A DNA stretch of 35,014 nt, taken from positions 1 to 35,014 of the IMG/VR virus record IMGVR_UViG_3300046169_000054. One strand, 5' to 3'. Of this stretch, positions 5,445 to 12,163 are shown piece by piece. The number at the start of each line of letters is the position of its first letter. Within the stretch, counting starts at the first letter, position 1. The notes below the pieces were generated by a model. The model was not told the origin of the DNA, did no database searches, and saw only the letters and a list, made by a program, of their open reading frames with translations. The position numbers and the translations under genes are program-made. This DNA is from a virus.

Positions 5445-5795
5445 ATGAAACAACTATCAAAGAATTTGGCTGAAGCCGATATTACATACGTTTCGCACAG
5501 CCAGCTTGAGAAGCCAGCTTGCTTGCGTGTGTTCGAGTATCTTTATCTAAAGGACGAGCGCAGGGACATACCTGTTGGCGTTCCAGCCACGGCTGGCGGC
5601 GCAGCGCATGACGCAATCCAAGCTGTCGTGTGTGATGGGGTAGGCATCGAAGAGGCAATCGCGGCGGCGCAAACGCGCATCCAAGAGCATCAGCCAATCA
5701 GTGAGCTTGATGACCTGAAGCGTATCCAATACATCGAAGATGTTGAGCATATCGTGCGTAACGGTGTTGCCGAAATAGAAAAACTGGAGGGTTAA
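5445..5795 (+). CDS. Split PD-(D/E)XK exonuclease, N-terminal half (116 aa)
   Basis: YVSHSQLEKPACLRVFEYLYL followed by TAGGAAHDAIQ matches the opening helices and the motif-I His (His 55) of Cas4/RecB-like phage exonucleases, which are normally single chains of about 280-330 residues. The protein stops at the linker that usually leads into the Asp/Glu-x-Lys half; that half is a separate gene at 5960. GGAGGGTTAAACCATG couples it to an intervening 54-aa gene. With both halves intact, an active enzyme assembled from two chains is possible. The enzyme would trim DNA ends for the downstream ERF annealase. Confidence 0.6.
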   Translation: MKQLSKNLAEADITYVSHSQLEKPACLRVFEYLYLKDERRDIPVGVPATAGGAAHDAIQAVVCDGVGIEEAIAAAQTRIQEHQPISELDDLKRIQYIEDVEHIVRNGVAEIEKLEG

Positions 5796-5798
5796 ACC

Positions 5799-5963
5799 AT
5801 GAATAAAGAAGCGTTAGAGATTATAGAAGAGGCTGCTGAAATGCTTGTTGTCTTGCGTGACAAGATAACTGATGGCGAGGAGATGGGCATTGACGAAGCA
5901 CAGGCAGCAAATCATTACGCTCAAAAGATTTTTCGCAACATTCTAAATGAGCAGCGCGGATGA
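5799..5963 (+). CDS. Unknown 54-aa protein between the two nuclease halves
   Basis: Starts MNKEALEII at the TAAACCATG junction and ends ILNEQRG, its stop overlapping the next ATG (ATGA). It is acidic and predicted almost wholly helical, with no catalytic motif. The MN-x-K start and TAAACCATG junction resemble the mini-genes at 1594 and 1729, which suggests a mobile cassette-like small gene inserted between the halves. It could also be a bridging subunit. Function unknown. Confidence 0.6.
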   Translation: MNKEALEIIEEAAEMLVVLRDKITDGEEMGIDEAQAANHYAQKIFRNILNEQRG

Positions 5964-6472
5964 GTAAGGGGAAATTCACAGCAGAGGAACGCATTAGCCT
6001 TTATCATCCAGCGCTCGAAAAGTCTGGGTTTGAGATAATGGGCTTTGTTGACCTGACTGGCGACAGAATACTGGTCGAGATTAAAACCAAGTGGAATCCG
6101 CTTGGGCCGCCGCGCAAGGATGGCTCACGCTCTTTCCGCAAGGTTAAGCTGCCAGAACAACCAGACCCCAGCCATGTGCGGCAGGTTGCTATCTACTGGG
6201 CAGCGACAGGCAAGATGCCCACGCTGGTCTATATTACAACGCAAGGGGCAGTCACTTTCAGTCAGGATAACTGTGAATTGTTGGGTGTAGAATCCCTTGA
6301 TTATCACTTCAATCAAATACTGCACAACGCAATCGTGTGGGAAAACCTGCTGTCAATCAGCACCGACCCGCATGTTCTGAAGTATTGGATTCAACCAAAC
6401 TGGGATGACTTCCGCTGGAGGTTTATGCCCAATGACTATCTCAATCAAGCAAAGGAGCTATGGAAGATATGA
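5960..6472 (+). CDS. Split PD-(D/E)XK exonuclease, C-terminal half (170 aa)
   Basis: Begins with the linker (AEERISLYHPALEKSGFEIMG) and continues FVDLTGDRILVEIKTKW: Asp 31 and Glu 40-x-Lys 42 are the metal-binding PD-(D/E)XK residues, and HVRQVAIYW (Gln 75, Tyr 79) is motif IV of Cas4/RecB-like nucleases. The missing upstream His motif is in the gene at 5445. Total length of the two pieces (286 aa) equals a usual intact member. ATG overlaps the preceding stop as ATGA. Likely a 5'-3' or 3'-5' exonuclease partner for ERF recombination. Confidence 0.7.
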   Translation: MSKGKFTAEERISLYHPALEKSGFEIMGFVDLTGDRILVEIKTKWNPLGPPRKDGSRSFRKVKLPEQPDPSHVRQVAIYWAATGKMPTLVYITTQGAVTFSQDNCELLGVESLDYHFNQILHNAIVWENLLSISTDPHVLKYWIQPNWDDFRWRFMPNDYLNQAKELWKI

Positions 6473-6690
6473 AAGAGGAACACACGGAAGAGTGGGCTGA
6501 GGAGTGGGAAGCCGCTCTCGCCCTCGGAAGGTTTAGGGAGAGACAGTCTATGGCTTGTCAGGTGATGACGCCTTGCCAGAGGGACACAATATTAGATGCT
6601 CTGCATCACTGCGATGACCAAAAGACAATAAATCGTTTATACGCCAATTTTAAGGATATTATTTCACCAGAAGGAGCGCCGAAATTTTAA
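6460..6690 (+). CDS. Unknown acidic protein (76 aa)
   Basis: Overlaps the end of the nuclease C-half. ATG 6460 or, in ATGA overlap with the upstream stop, ATG 6469 could be the start. The N-terminus is strongly acidic (EEHTEEWAEEWEAA). The rest is helical with Cys and His residues. No family recognised. Its stop overlaps the ERF start (TAATG), so it is co-translated with the recombination genes. Confidence 0.55.
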   Translation: MEDMKEEHTEEWAEEWEAALALGRFRERQSMACQVMTPCQRDTILDALHHCDDQKTINRLYANFKDIISPEGAPKF

Positions 6691-7145
6691 TGGAACAACT
6701 AGCAAAAGCACTTAGCGCAGCCCAAGCAGAGTTTGGCACTGTGCCTCAATCGGGAATCAACCCGTTTCACAAAACTAAATACAGCACGATTGAAGACTAT
6801 GTAAATGCAGCCAAGCCAGTCTTAGCAAAGCATGGTCTGTCTATCTCTCAAGCACCCAATCTGATGGAAAGCCAGTTTGTACTGACCACCATTGTGATGC
6901 ACGAGAGTGGGGAGCATATCGTGTCCAATCAACCAATCTTCTCCACCAAGCAAGACGCGCAGTCTATGGGCAGCGCAATCACCTACGCTCGTCGCTACGC
7001 ATACGGCGCAGTGCTGGGCATGGCATCTGGTGACTATGATGATGACGGCAATGCAGCCACAGCGAAACCCACCAAGCAGGCGAACCCTCCCAAAACACAG
7101 ACGCCTGCTAAGTCCCCTGCTCCCAAAACTCCCTCACAAGCGTGA
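6690..7145 (+). CDS. erf: ERF-family single-strand annealing recombinase
   Basis: Residues 1-110 match the ERF superfamily: an N-terminal helix (LAKALSAAQAEFGTV), then NPFHKTKYSTIEDYVNAAKPVLAKHGLSISQ, and the diagnostic QSMGSAITYARRYAYGAVLGM (91-111) followed by the acidic DYDDDGN. These proteins anneal complementary single strands during phage recombination, usually with a partner exonuclease, here the split nuclease just upstream. After residue ~120 comes a Pro/Lys/Thr linker. The frame stops at 7145, but the usual ERF C-terminus lies in the +1 frame to 7320, so the gene is probably broken by a 1-base insertion in the C-runs at 7114-7133. Confidence 0.8.
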   Translation: MEQLAKALSAAQAEFGTVPQSGINPFHKTKYSTIEDYVNAAKPVLAKHGLSISQAPNLMESQFVLTTIVMHESGEHIVSNQPIFSTKQDAQSMGSAITYARRYAYGAVLGMASGDYDDDGNAATAKPTKQANPPKTQTPAKSPAPKTPSQA

Positions 7146-7320
7146 GCGGGGGACAACCAATCAGTCCATCGAGGAGCGTGTAAGCGCAGTGCCTCATCTC
7201 GGTGGATTGACAGCCCTCTACGATGGATTGAAGGGGGACATCGAGGCAATGGACGAGGCCAAGCGCAATGAAGTGCTTGCTCTCTTTAGCAAACGTAAAA
7301 CAGAACTCACGAAAGGATAA
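7134..7320 (+). pseudogene. Displaced C-terminus of the ERF protein (+1 frame)
   Basis: Starting near 7134 the +1 frame encodes RERGTTNQSIEERVS, then LGGLTALYDGL and NEVLALFSKRKTELTK. The ending LFSxRKxEL is typical of phage ERF C-termini. No start codon with a Shine-Dalgarno precedes it. Removing one C from the runs at 7114-7117 or 7131-7133 would fuse it to the ERF frame and give a protein of about 209 aa. Confidence 0.55.
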
Positions 7321-7325
7321 TTGAT

Positions 7326-7589
7326 ATGAGTCAGAGTTACGATAATACAGGAACAGCCGCTCTCTGGAGCAATGAAAAGTATGAAGCTGGTGGCTCACAC
7401 CCACGCCTCAAAGGCAGCTTCTACGCACACCGCGACATCAAGCAAGGTGAGCAAGTTGACATTGCGCTTTGGGACGGCAACAGCGAGAACCCGAAAGCAC
7501 CAGCCCTCAAGGGTAAAGTGTCGGACAAGTTCACACCTGAAGCATCCGCACCTGCTGGCACACAAGCCGCAGACAGCGTACCGTTTTAA
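7326..7589 (+). CDS. Putative ssDNA-binding accessory protein with SSB-like tail (87 aa)
   Basis: The N-terminal part (NTGTAALWSNEKYEAGGSHP) resembles small phage proteins of DUF736/SSB-associated type, and strands follow as in an OB-like barrel (KGSFYAHRDI, EQVDIALWDG). The last residues, AADSVPF, resemble the acidic-hydrophobic tip of bacterial SSB (DDIPF), which recruits repair proteins. It starts 5 bases after the ERF region behind GAAAGGATAATTGAT. Binding of ssDNA next to the annealase is a reasonable inference but not proven. Confidence 0.5.
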   Translation: MSQSYDNTGTAALWSNEKYEAGGSHPRLKGSFYAHRDIKQGEQVDIALWDGNSENPKAPALKGKVSDKFTPEASAPAGTQAADSVPF

Positions 7590-7601
7590 GGAGATAATAA
7601 G

Positions 7602-7940
7602 ATGAGCGGAACAGCCTACAAATGCGGTCAATGCAATGGGCAGGGTGTTCTGCTCATCAACATATCATCAGACGGGGAAGGCAACAGCTTTGTGGAGAAG
7701 CCTTGTCCTCTCTGTGAGGGAAGAAAAATGATTACAAAAGCAGAGCTAATGACGTGTCAAGCAGATGCCACGTTTGAACCCAGCGAAATGATTGCCATAC
7801 CGATGACAGGCGCAATGCGTGTCTATGTGGATGGCGAGGTATTCCAACGCAAGATGTCATCGCGTCAGCTATACAAGCTGGCACACTATGCGCTCGGCGT
7901 GGCGATGGAAACAGAAGCATATGAAAAGGAAAACAAATGA
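7602..7940 (+). CDS. Zinc-binding protein with two CxxC pairs (112 aa)
   Basis: CGQC (Cys 8, Cys 11) and CPLC (Cys 35, Cys 38), each followed by Gly-rich turns (NGQG, EGRK), form a DnaJ-type zinc knuckle. The C-terminal half (MRVYVDGEVFQRKMSSRQLYKLAHYALG) looks like a small separate domain. AAGGAG stands 8 bases before the ATG. The stop overlaps the next start (ATGA). A DNA- or protein-binding accessory in replication is likely; the precise partner is unknown. Confidence 0.6.
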   Translation: MSGTAYKCGQCNGQGVLLINISSDGEGNSFVEKPCPLCEGRKMITKAELMTCQADATFEPSEMIAIPMTGAMRVYVDGEVFQRKMSSRQLYKLAHYALGVAMETEAYEKENK

Positions 7941-8443
7941 AGCTAGATATTAAACTTGAGGTTACAGAAGATAAGCAAGATGCCGATGAGTTTACCATGT
8001 CAACCTGTGCAGATGCAGTCTGCCGCGTATGGGGAATCAAACGCTCTACATTGCTGTCAAAGACCCGCCCCAAATGGGTTGTAGAGCCGCGCCATGCCTT
8101 CATGTATCTCGCCTATTACATGACGGGCAACAGCACCCCTATCATTGGCAGGTTTCTTGGTGGGCGTGACCACACCACAATCATTCATGGACACCGCAGG
8201 GCATCTGAGTTGAAGAGGGCTGATAAAGAGTTTGCTCACAAGCTAGAGAAGGCATATCGCCTTGCACGGTTTTATGAAAAAAAAAGACGACGGAAAGTAG
8301 AGGCACTGAGAAATGAAATCACGCAGACCATTGGGCGTCACGTCGAAAGAGGAGAGCTTGAGGCCGCTGTCGAAAGAAGAGTGGCGCGAAAGGGCTATCT
8401 TCGCGGAGACCAAGTTGTCTTCAATAGCGTGTATCCCGAATGA
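7937..8443 (+). CDS. DnaA domain IV-like DNA-binding protein
   Basis: Residues about 52-92 (RHAFMYLAYYMTGNSTPIIG then RFLGGRDHTTIIHGHRRASEL) match the DnaA C-terminal DNA-binding domain, including the signature GGRDHTTIIH that reads the DnaA box. The AAA+ part is absent, so it could bind DnaA boxes without opening DNA, acting as a competitor or recruiter of host DnaA functions. The frame runs 131 bases into the next gene. A -1 slip in the A9 run at 8277-8285 would end it at TGA 8314-8316, overlapping the next ATG as ATGA, the usual junction here. The true end is therefore uncertain. Confidence 0.7.
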   Translation: MKLDIKLEVTEDKQDADEFTMSTCADAVCRVWGIKRSTLLSKTRPKWVVEPRHAFMYLAYYMTGNSTPIIGRFLGGRDHTTIIHGHRRASELKRADKEFAHKLEKAYRLARFYEKKRRRKVEALRNEITQTIGRHVERGELEAAVERRVARKGYLRGDQVVFNSVYPE

Positions 8444-8540
8444 CAGCAAAGGGTGGCTTGACCTGAGAAAGCGTGAAGCAAGAAAGGCATTGAGGGAGAT
8501 ACTCGATGAGATGGAAGATGGACAGAGAGAAAGAGATTGA
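8313..8540 (+). CDS. Unknown protein (75 aa)
   Basis: ATG 8313 follows AGAGGCACTGAGAA. The basic N-terminus (MKSRRPLGVTSKEE) leads to a helical stretch (LSKEEWRERAIFAETKL) and a charged C-terminus (KREARKALREILDEMEDG). The composition is more protein-like than the overlapping read-through of the DnaA-like frame, which supports this gene. No family recognised. Confidence 0.55.
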   Translation: MKSRRPLGVTSKEESLRPLSKEEWRERAIFAETKLSSIACIPNDSKGWLDLRKREARKALREILDEMEDGQRERD

Positions 8541-8736
8541 AGAGCTTACGGAACGCCTCAAAGAAGTGCGTGGACGCATAATGGACATCGAGGAGAACAC
8601 ATCCCGATACTGTGAGCTTGGTGAGTGGCGCATAAGTGGCTACGATGCAGAGGAAGCACATGACGAGCTACACGAGCTTCAAGAGGCCATCATAGAGAGG
8701 CTAGATAGATTAGAGGAGCAAGGCTGGGATGAGTGA
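8506..8736 (+). CDS. Coiled-coil protein (76 aa)
   Basis: ATG 8506 lies 7 bases after GGGAG, inside the end of the upstream gene. Almost the whole protein is helical with heptad-like Leu/Ile spacing (EIEELTERLKEVRGRIMDI and ELHELQEAIIERLDRLEE), separated by a short YCELGEWRISGYD turn. It is likely an antiparallel coiled coil. Function unknown. Confidence 0.6.
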   Translation: MRWKMDREKEIEELTERLKEVRGRIMDIEENTSRYCELGEWRISGYDAEEAHDELHELQEAIIERLDRLEEQGWDE

Positions 8737-8950
8737 CGAGATAGAATATGAGCCAGTAACTCTGGCATATCTGAGAGCGTCAGCAGATAAGGACTGGGCA
8801 GCGGAGCTAGTCGTGAAGGACAAGGATAACTACTACACAGTCATCTCTATGTCTGACAGGGCTTTGCTGAACATGGCAAGGGATGCAACCAAGCTGGTAG
8901 CACAGAGGGGATTTTTTAAACTAGAGGAGAATGAAGATGGACTTGATTAA
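8729..8950 (+). CDS. Unknown acidic protein (73 aa)
   Basis: Overlaps the coiled-coil gene by 8 bases. It begins MSDEIEYEPVTLAYLRASADK and carries a central strand pair (AAELVVKDKDNYYTVISM) followed by a helix (RALLNMARDATKLVAQ). It has no membrane segment and no recognised motif. The end contains the GAGGAG Shine-Dalgarno for the next gene. Confidence 0.6.
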   Translation: MSDEIEYEPVTLAYLRASADKDWAAELVVKDKDNYYTVISMSDRALLNMARDATKLVAQRGFFKLEENEDGLD

Positions 8951-9173
8951 GATTGTTGAGCAGCACACTGAGACTGCACTAAGAGAAGCGGAAGAGATAA
9001 AGAGGGTGGCGGAAACCATGAGCGGCTTTGCTGCCATGCAGAACGATAGGATTAAGGCCCTGCTGGATGATACCAGTTCTATTCTTTATCAGGTGGCGCA
9101 GTCGCTAGACGATGCACAAGATGAAGATAAACCTACTAAGATTATCCGCCCTGACCCAGAGGCTTGGCGTTAG
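8937..9173 (+). CDS. Unknown helical protein (78 aa), last rightward gene
   Basis: ATG 8937 (MDLIKIVEQ) has GAGGAG seven bases upstream; ATG 8931 is too close to that site. The protein is helical throughout (TALREAEEIKRVAETMSGF), with a disordered acidic C-terminus. Its stop overlaps the stop of the convergent leftward DUF5872-like gene by 3 bases, so the two transcription units meet here with no terminator visible between them. Confidence 0.6.
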   Translation: MDLIKIVEQHTETALREAEEIKRVAETMSGFAAMQNDRIKALLDDTSSILYQVAQSLDDAQDEDKPTKIIRPDPEAWR

Positions 9174-9586
9174 GACTTCTTACGCAGGCGAGCCGTTTTC
9201 TTTGCAATCTTCTTAGGCTGTTTGGAGAACTGCTTGCCTGCCTTAGTATCGCGCCGCTTCTTGGCAGATGTCGCTAGATACTCAGCAGCAGATAGCTTCT
9301 CTCGTGTCCTCTTGGGCAGATAACGCTCACCAGTAGCCTTCTTACCTTGCGTAGATGGCTTGCCAGACTTCGTTCCCCATTCTTCTTTTGTCCACTTGGA
9401 GAGACTCTTTTGTTTTTTACCCTTGCCACCGCGATAGCCACCGCCTGCTTTCTTGTAGGCAGCCGCAAGCATCTGAGCTTTACGAGCAGACCACTGGCCT
9501 GCCTTGCCACCCTTACTGCCAGCCATGATGCGGTTTTTAATCCGCTCGCGCAGTTTAGGCTTGGTGTATTTACTCTTCTCTGCCAT
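9170..9586 (-). CDS. DUF5872-type highly basic protein (138 aa)
   Basis: YTKPKLRERIKNRIMAGSKG, GQWSARKAQMLAAAYKKAGG, SLSKWTKEEWGTKSGKPS and QFSKQPKKIAKKTA are the conserved blocks of the DUF5872 proteins seen in phages and large viruses. The protein is extremely Lys/Arg/Gly rich and lacks a membrane segment. Nucleic-acid binding is likely from charge; the role is undescribed. It is the last gene of the leftward late unit. GGAG is 8 bases before the ATG. Confidence 0.65.
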   Translation of the reverse strand: MAEKSKYTKPKLRERIKNRIMAGSKGGKAGQWSARKAQMLAAAYKKAGGGYRGGKGKKQKSLSKWTKEEWGTKSGKPSTQGKKATGERYLPKRTREKLSAAEYLATSAKKRRDTKAGKQFSKQPKKIAKKTARLRKKS

Positions 9587-9674
9587 TCATCTTTCTCCAA
9601 AGCCAACTCTGAAACCTTGAAAGCCTTTGAGTGAACTTAAACATGAACTTACTACGCCAAAAATTACGCTTCAT
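9570..9674 (-). CDS. Possible small amphipathic basic protein (34 aa)
   Basis: ATG 9674 lies within the last codons of the M15 peptidase gene. The frame (MKRNFWRSKFMFKFTQRLSR, then FQSWLWRKMNGREE) bridges the gap and overlaps the start of the DUF5872-like gene by 17 bases. It is rich in Arg, Phe and Trp and would form an amphipathic, membrane-active helix. It fills an otherwise empty gap next to lysis genes, but its small size leaves doubt. Confidence 0.4.
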   Translation of the reverse strand: MKRNFWRSKFMFKFTQRLSRFQSWLWRKMNGREE

Positions 9675-10134
9675 CCAGTCCCGATACATAGCGTTTCCCA
9701 TCATAGCTCAAGCACTGCTTGCGATTATTGCCGTCAGCACGATAGCTGACATGAACCCAACCACTGTTCGGGTCGATACCATCATAGAACTCTAGGATAA
9801 GCTGGTCAAACTCCAGATTGTCCCGAATCCACTTAGCCAAGTCGATGTTTGGAATCGTTCTAATCTCGAAGTCAGCAGCCTCACCTTTGGCGTGTTGGCT
9901 CTTGGCAGAGCTACCGATGGCCTTACACAGTGCTTTGCTACGGAAGCCAGAGGACGGCACGAAGGCACGTTTAAACTGTCTTCTGCAAGGCTCTAGCACG
10001 TTCTCGCACAGCGCCTTGAGTGACTTAACCTGCTCTGCATTGGGCGTATTGTCGATGTTGAAACGCAGCGCCGTCTGGCTCTTTGTCATCTCCTGCAAGG
10101 TGAAGTGCGGTGAAAGGCGCATATCGGACGGCAT
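9664..10134 (-). CDS. M15-family peptidase (endolysin), 156 aa
   Basis: SSGFRSKALCKAIGSSAKSQ followed by HAKGEAADFEI gives the zinc ligands His 81 and Asp 88, and GWVHVSY gives His 128: the HxxxxxxD...H pattern of peptidase M15 (D-Ala-D-Ala carboxypeptidase / L-Ala-D-Glu endopeptidase) found in many phage endolysins. It would cut peptidoglycan cross-links in the periplasm. There is no signal peptide, so release should depend on the holin encoded just upstream. No clear Shine-Dalgarno is seen at ATG 10134; ATG 10122 is an alternative. Confidence 0.8.
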   Translation of the reverse strand: MPSDMRLSPHFTLQEMTKSQTALRFNIDNTPNAEQVKSLKALCENVLEPCRRQFKRAFVPSSGFRSKALCKAIGSSAKSQHAKGEAADFEIRTIPNIDLAKWIRDNLEFDQLILEFYDGIDPNSGWVHVSYRADGNNRKQCLSYDGKRYVSGLDEA

Positions 10135-10151
10135 TTGCTTTACAGGAGTTG

Positions 10152-10544
10152 TTACTTTTTTCCGCGTAAGTTCATCAGCTTGTCAGCACCTTTGACGCCG
10201 AAGCTGGCGCTCACGCTCAAAAATAAGAGATATTGATACCAATCTGGCAGCGTGTCCAAGACTTCAAAACCAGCCCTAACATGCTCTGTCAGGGAAGGAA
10301 TGAAGACTAATATAGACGGGAGGAGCAGCACCACGAGAGCGAACTCATCTTTCCAAGAGTCCTTAGTCGCATCCGCCATGTTTGCTTCCCAGTCGATTTC
10401 CCCTGTAGCAACTCGCTTTTGAACTTCAGCATCCGCCTTCGCCTTCTCTACCTTGACTGCTGCTTTCGCTTTGGTTTCTTCTACCTTACCGTCAACCCAG
10501 TTTCCAGCAATATTTGCGACTGGCCCTAATAACATCTTTAACAT
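10152..10544 (-). CDS. GTA-type three-segment holin (130 aa)
   Basis: An N-terminal amphipathic segment and Lys/Ala/Glu-rich helix are followed by TKDSWKDEFALVVLLLPSIL, a hydrophobic segment, and LPDWYQYLLFLSVSASFGVKG with a second one. The W-K-DE-F and PDWYQY...SFG words match the GTA_holin_3TM family. It would form the inner-membrane lesions that free the endolysin. ATG 10544 follows AGGAAAAGACG and overlaps the upstream gene by 7 bases. Confidence 0.75.
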   Translation of the reverse strand: MLKMLLGPVANIAGNWVDGKVEETKAKAAVKVEKAKADAEVQKRVATGEIDWEANMADATKDSWKDEFALVVLLLPSILVFIPSLTEHVRAGFEVLDTLPDWYQYLLFLSVSASFGVKGADKLMNLRGKK

Positions 10545-10960
10545 CGTCTTTTCCTAACCTTGCACAAGGCTTCGTTTATCATTGAAGACTCTTGCCGCTC
10601 AAACTCTGATGTCTTTACGGTTGTCCTCTTCCTAGAAATTGTACTTGTGCATCTTATCACACAGCGGCGAATATCTAAAGCAACATAGCAGATGATGTCT
10701 GCATCTGATGTCGTCATCATGCGCTTAGTCTTGCTGCCGCGACTGGTCATAAACTGGTATCGGTGGTTGTGCCTGTCCCTAGTGGAACACGCCTTGACTT
10801 CGACGCGGTAGTTTTCGCCTTCATCGTCAAAGATGATTAAGTCAAAGCCCTCGTGATTTACACGAGCCGTCTTGTAGCCATTCTCCTCAAAGACCGCTTG
10901 AGCCAGTAGCTCACCGATTCTTCCAATCTGGACTGCATTACGCACAGTCGAAAAGGCCAT
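10538..10960 (-). CDS. PD-(D/E)XK nuclease encoded in the lysis block (140 aa)
   Basis: NAVQIGRIGELLAQAVFEENGY (Glu 17), then EGFDLIIFDDEGENYRVEVK (Asp 40, Glu 54, Lys 56) is a complete E...D...E-x-K active site of the Holliday-junction-resolvase-like fold. RYQFMTSRGSKTKR lies in the position of the substrate-binding loop. The C-terminus is Arg/Cys rich. A nuclease between holin and membrane genes is unusual; it might degrade host DNA or resolve concatemers late in infection. Confidence 0.65.
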   Translation of the reverse strand: MAFSTVRNAVQIGRIGELLAQAVFEENGYKTARVNHEGFDLIIFDDEGENYRVEVKACSTRDRHNHRYQFMTSRGSKTKRMMTTSDADIICYVALDIRRCVIRCTSTISRKRTTVKTSEFERQESSMINEALCKVRKRRC

Positions 10961-10961
10961 A

Positions 10962-11369
10962 CTATTTTAAAGGATTACTCGCTGCGTCTAACCCGCGCCA
11001 CAAGTCATCTATCTCCCTGTTTATCTTTCCAAATCTACTGTCGATTGATTTGACCTTTTCGTCAAACTGTTTGACTAACAAGTCATTCTCCACAGTCGTC
11101 TTCTCTACCTCTGCGATGCGGTCACGCAGGTCTAGCAACTGCTTCTGGTTTTCCATAATCGTTTCGAGATTCGTGCCAAGCACAGTGAGTTTCTCTGCCG
11201 TGTCACCATTGCCAGAGACAGCCGACTCTACAGCCTCTATGCGTCCGTAGAACTCTGCCACTGCCCAGATACCACCAGCCATAGTCGTGGCGATAGACAG
11301 CACAATGGCTATCCATACGCCGCGCAGCTTAGTGCCGCCGATTGTAAGCTCTGTATCTTCTAGGCTCAT
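10962..11369 (-). CDS. Membrane-anchored coiled-coil protein (135 aa)
   Basis: A transmembrane segment (WIAIVLSIATTMAGGIWAV) occupies residues ~19-37. It is followed by a long coiled coil (NLETIMENQKQLLDLRDRIAEVEK and onward). Overall this looks like phage accessory lysis or i-spanin-like proteins, but no lipoprotein partner with a clear lipobox is seen. The ATG overlaps the upstream stop as ATGA. Confidence 0.6.
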   Translation of the reverse strand: MSLEDTELTIGGTKLRGVWIAIVLSIATTMAGGIWAVAEFYGRIEAVESAVSGNGDTAEKLTVLGTNLETIMENQKQLLDLRDRIAEVEKTTVENDLLVKQFDEKVKSIDSRFGKINREIDDLWRGLDAASNPLK

Positions 11370-12163
11370 TGGTACATATACGCTTGCTGGTCACTGTAGA
11401 TAGCTTCGCCCTGACCCAGCACTTCACTGGCGGTCACATAGTCGCCCATCAGGAAGTCGTGGAACTCGATATGACCCGTATTGGTAGCCCACTGCACACT
11501 CAGGATGTCATTGGTAGCAGAGTAGGAAATAGAGGCTTCAGCCATAGAGTTGCCATATTCTTGAGCATGTTCGTCTGACAAGCTGGTCAACTGCTCGTTC
11601 TTAGATGCAGCCAAGAAAGCACCAGCGTCACGCGCATTGACAGCAATGTCCTCAATCGACTGGTTGTATTCCACCACTGTCTCTTGGCTAATGCTTACGT
11701 CATTCTGTTCGACATACTCTTGTACGGCAATCTGGTCTTCGACTGCGTTAGTCTCCTGTGCGACCTCAGCCCTTTCAGCGACTTCCTCGACAACGCTCAG
11801 TTGCACAGAAGCTACGATAAAGCTGTCTACAGCCTCGCTAACCTTGACCATAGACTCAGCAGCTTTCTCCTCCAGCGCCATCTTGGTAGTGAAATACAAA
11901 GCGTTCTGCACTCCTGCAAGAGCTTCACTGTAGGCAGTTATGTCGCCCTCATTGATGATGTATTGCTCGTCATCTACTGCGCTGTAGTCGATGATGCCGC
12001 CGACTGAGGCGTAGTGTTCTGCGCCATACACGGCGTAGCGGCCTTGCTCTAGCTTGGCTGCAATCGTGCGGCTGGCATTGACTAGGTTATCAATCGTCGT
12101 CTCTGCTTGTGCTGCGGAAACGCTCAGAAATGCTGAGGTTAGAATCGCTATCTTCTTCATCAT
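11366..12163 (-). CDS. Secreted helical protein of unknown function (about 265 aa)
   Basis: The frame is open to 12193, but the signal peptide begins at MMKKIAILTSAFLSVSAAQA with ATG 12163 or 12160, behind GGTGA, so a start there is preferred. Cleavage is expected after AQA. The mature protein is acidic, Ala/Glu/Val rich and helical, with no enzymatic motif. Placed among lysis genes and exported, it may act in the periplasm. It overlaps the upstream gene's end by about 70 bases. Confidence 0.6.
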   Translation of the reverse strand: MMKKIAILTSAFLSVSAAQAETTIDNLVNASRTIAAKLEQGRYAVYGAEHYASVGGIIDYSAVDDEQYIINEGDITAYSEALAGVQNALYFTTKMALEEKAAESMVKVSEAVDSFIVASVQLSVVEEVAERAEVAQETNAVEDQIAVQEYVEQNDVSISQETVVEYNQSIEDIAVNARDAGAFLAASKNEQLTSLSDEHAQEYGNSMAEASISYSATNDILSVQWATNTGHIEFHDFLMGDYVTASEVLGQGEAIYSDQQAYMYQ

